From Chaenocephalus aceratus (taxonomy: Eukaryota; Chordata; Actinopteri; Perciformes; Channichthyidae): a stretch of DNA of 64,000 bases. The stretch is taken from positions 20,567,701 to 20,631,700 of the forward strand of contig CM043791.1 of assembly GCA_023974075.1 (NCBI GenBank), given 5' to 3'. The notes beneath the pieces were generated by a model. That model ran no database searches, had not been told where the DNA came from, and was given only the letters and a program-made list of their open reading frames with translations. Shown in pieces: positions 13,309-64,000 of this stretch; positions within the stretch are counted from its first letter, which is position 1; each line of letters starts with the position of its first letter. The position numbers and the translations under genes are program-made.

Positions 13309-13418
13309 TTTATTCCTCCGTATTTAAATACTCTAGCTATATTTGATGCCAGGGAAGCGGAATTTGAAAAGTATCTTGAAAGGATTTGAAGTAGACCGTT
13401 TGCATTTGGAGCCTGGCT
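13309..13418 (-). other. chl1: proximal chl1 3' UTR with candidate polyadenylation signal
   Basis: After the TAA stop, minus-strand sequence continues without a recognisable frame. The first AATAAA on the minus strand is at 13309-13314, about 105 nt downstream. L1-family 3' UTRs are often kilobases long, so the true end of the transcript may be much further down (toward 8.3 kb). Confidence 0.4.
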
Positions 13419-63798
<50,380 letters not shown>

Positions 63799-64000
63799 CT
63801 GACAGGAACACACAGGCATACATAAATCATCAAAGTCTTTAACAATCAGTGTAGGTTTTGCTTTACAATCAACAACGTTTTTTAGATCAATATGACAAAC
63901 ATTCTCAGTATCGAAATGTTAAGCCTTGTTCTTATTCTCCAGAAATATTTATAATCTTCTTACACAAACCCTTTACATAAAGACAGTCGCGTACTCAGGC

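Overview
The window looks like teleost fish genomic DNA. It is AT-rich and microsatellite-rich, it holds a vertebrate nervous-system adhesion gene split into short exons with large introns, and it carries repeat families typical of ray-finned fish: an RTE-clade LINE with a GATG tail, Tc1, piggyBac, hAT, a Gmr1-like Gypsy element and several LTR elements. No tRNA, rRNA, CRISPR array or prokaryotic feature was seen.

The only host gene I can assign is on the minus strand, from 63798 down to 13419. It is the 3' two-thirds of chl1 (close homolog of L1, an L1-family immunoglobulin/fibronectin adhesion molecule). I reconstructed 18 coding exons with matching splice phases. In transcript order they encode the second half of Ig4, Ig5, Ig6, four fibronectin type III domains, a partial fifth one, the transmembrane segment and the cytoplasmic tail (ERM-type RGGKY motif, HPD motif, FIGEY ankyrin motif). 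Exons for the signal peptide, Ig1-3 and the first half of Ig4 lie beyond position 64000. The last exon carries a 1-nt frameshift between two conserved segments; as read, it would end the protein before FIGEY.

The introns are packed with mobile elements. They are a long-inverted-repeat DNA element (18471-21382), an AAGTAAC-type hAT-like MITE (23784-24399, with a second piece at 41705-42195), a piggyBac (25123-28143), a Tc1 remnant (29715-30611), a Jockey-superfamily LINE remnant (about 35035-36870), a Gmr1-like Gypsy element (42320-47796) with a nested hAT (44261-45403), a very young LTR element with no coding capacity (48836-55993), an inverted-repeat MITE (57264-58390), a solo LTR (58848-59406) and a nearly intact RTE LINE (59510-62479). 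Target-site duplications could be read directly for seven of these.

Downstream of chl1 (1-13300) no gene was recognised. This flank holds another LTR element (4707-8218, minus orientation) whose interior is an open reading frame made of several kinds of tandem minisatellite, and a CT microsatellite of about 230 bp.

The two most unusual items are the young 7.2-kb non-coding LTR element, whose LTRs differ at one position, and the LTR element with the tandem-repeat ORF. Both appear to be non-autonomous elements mobilised by partners elsewhere in the genome.
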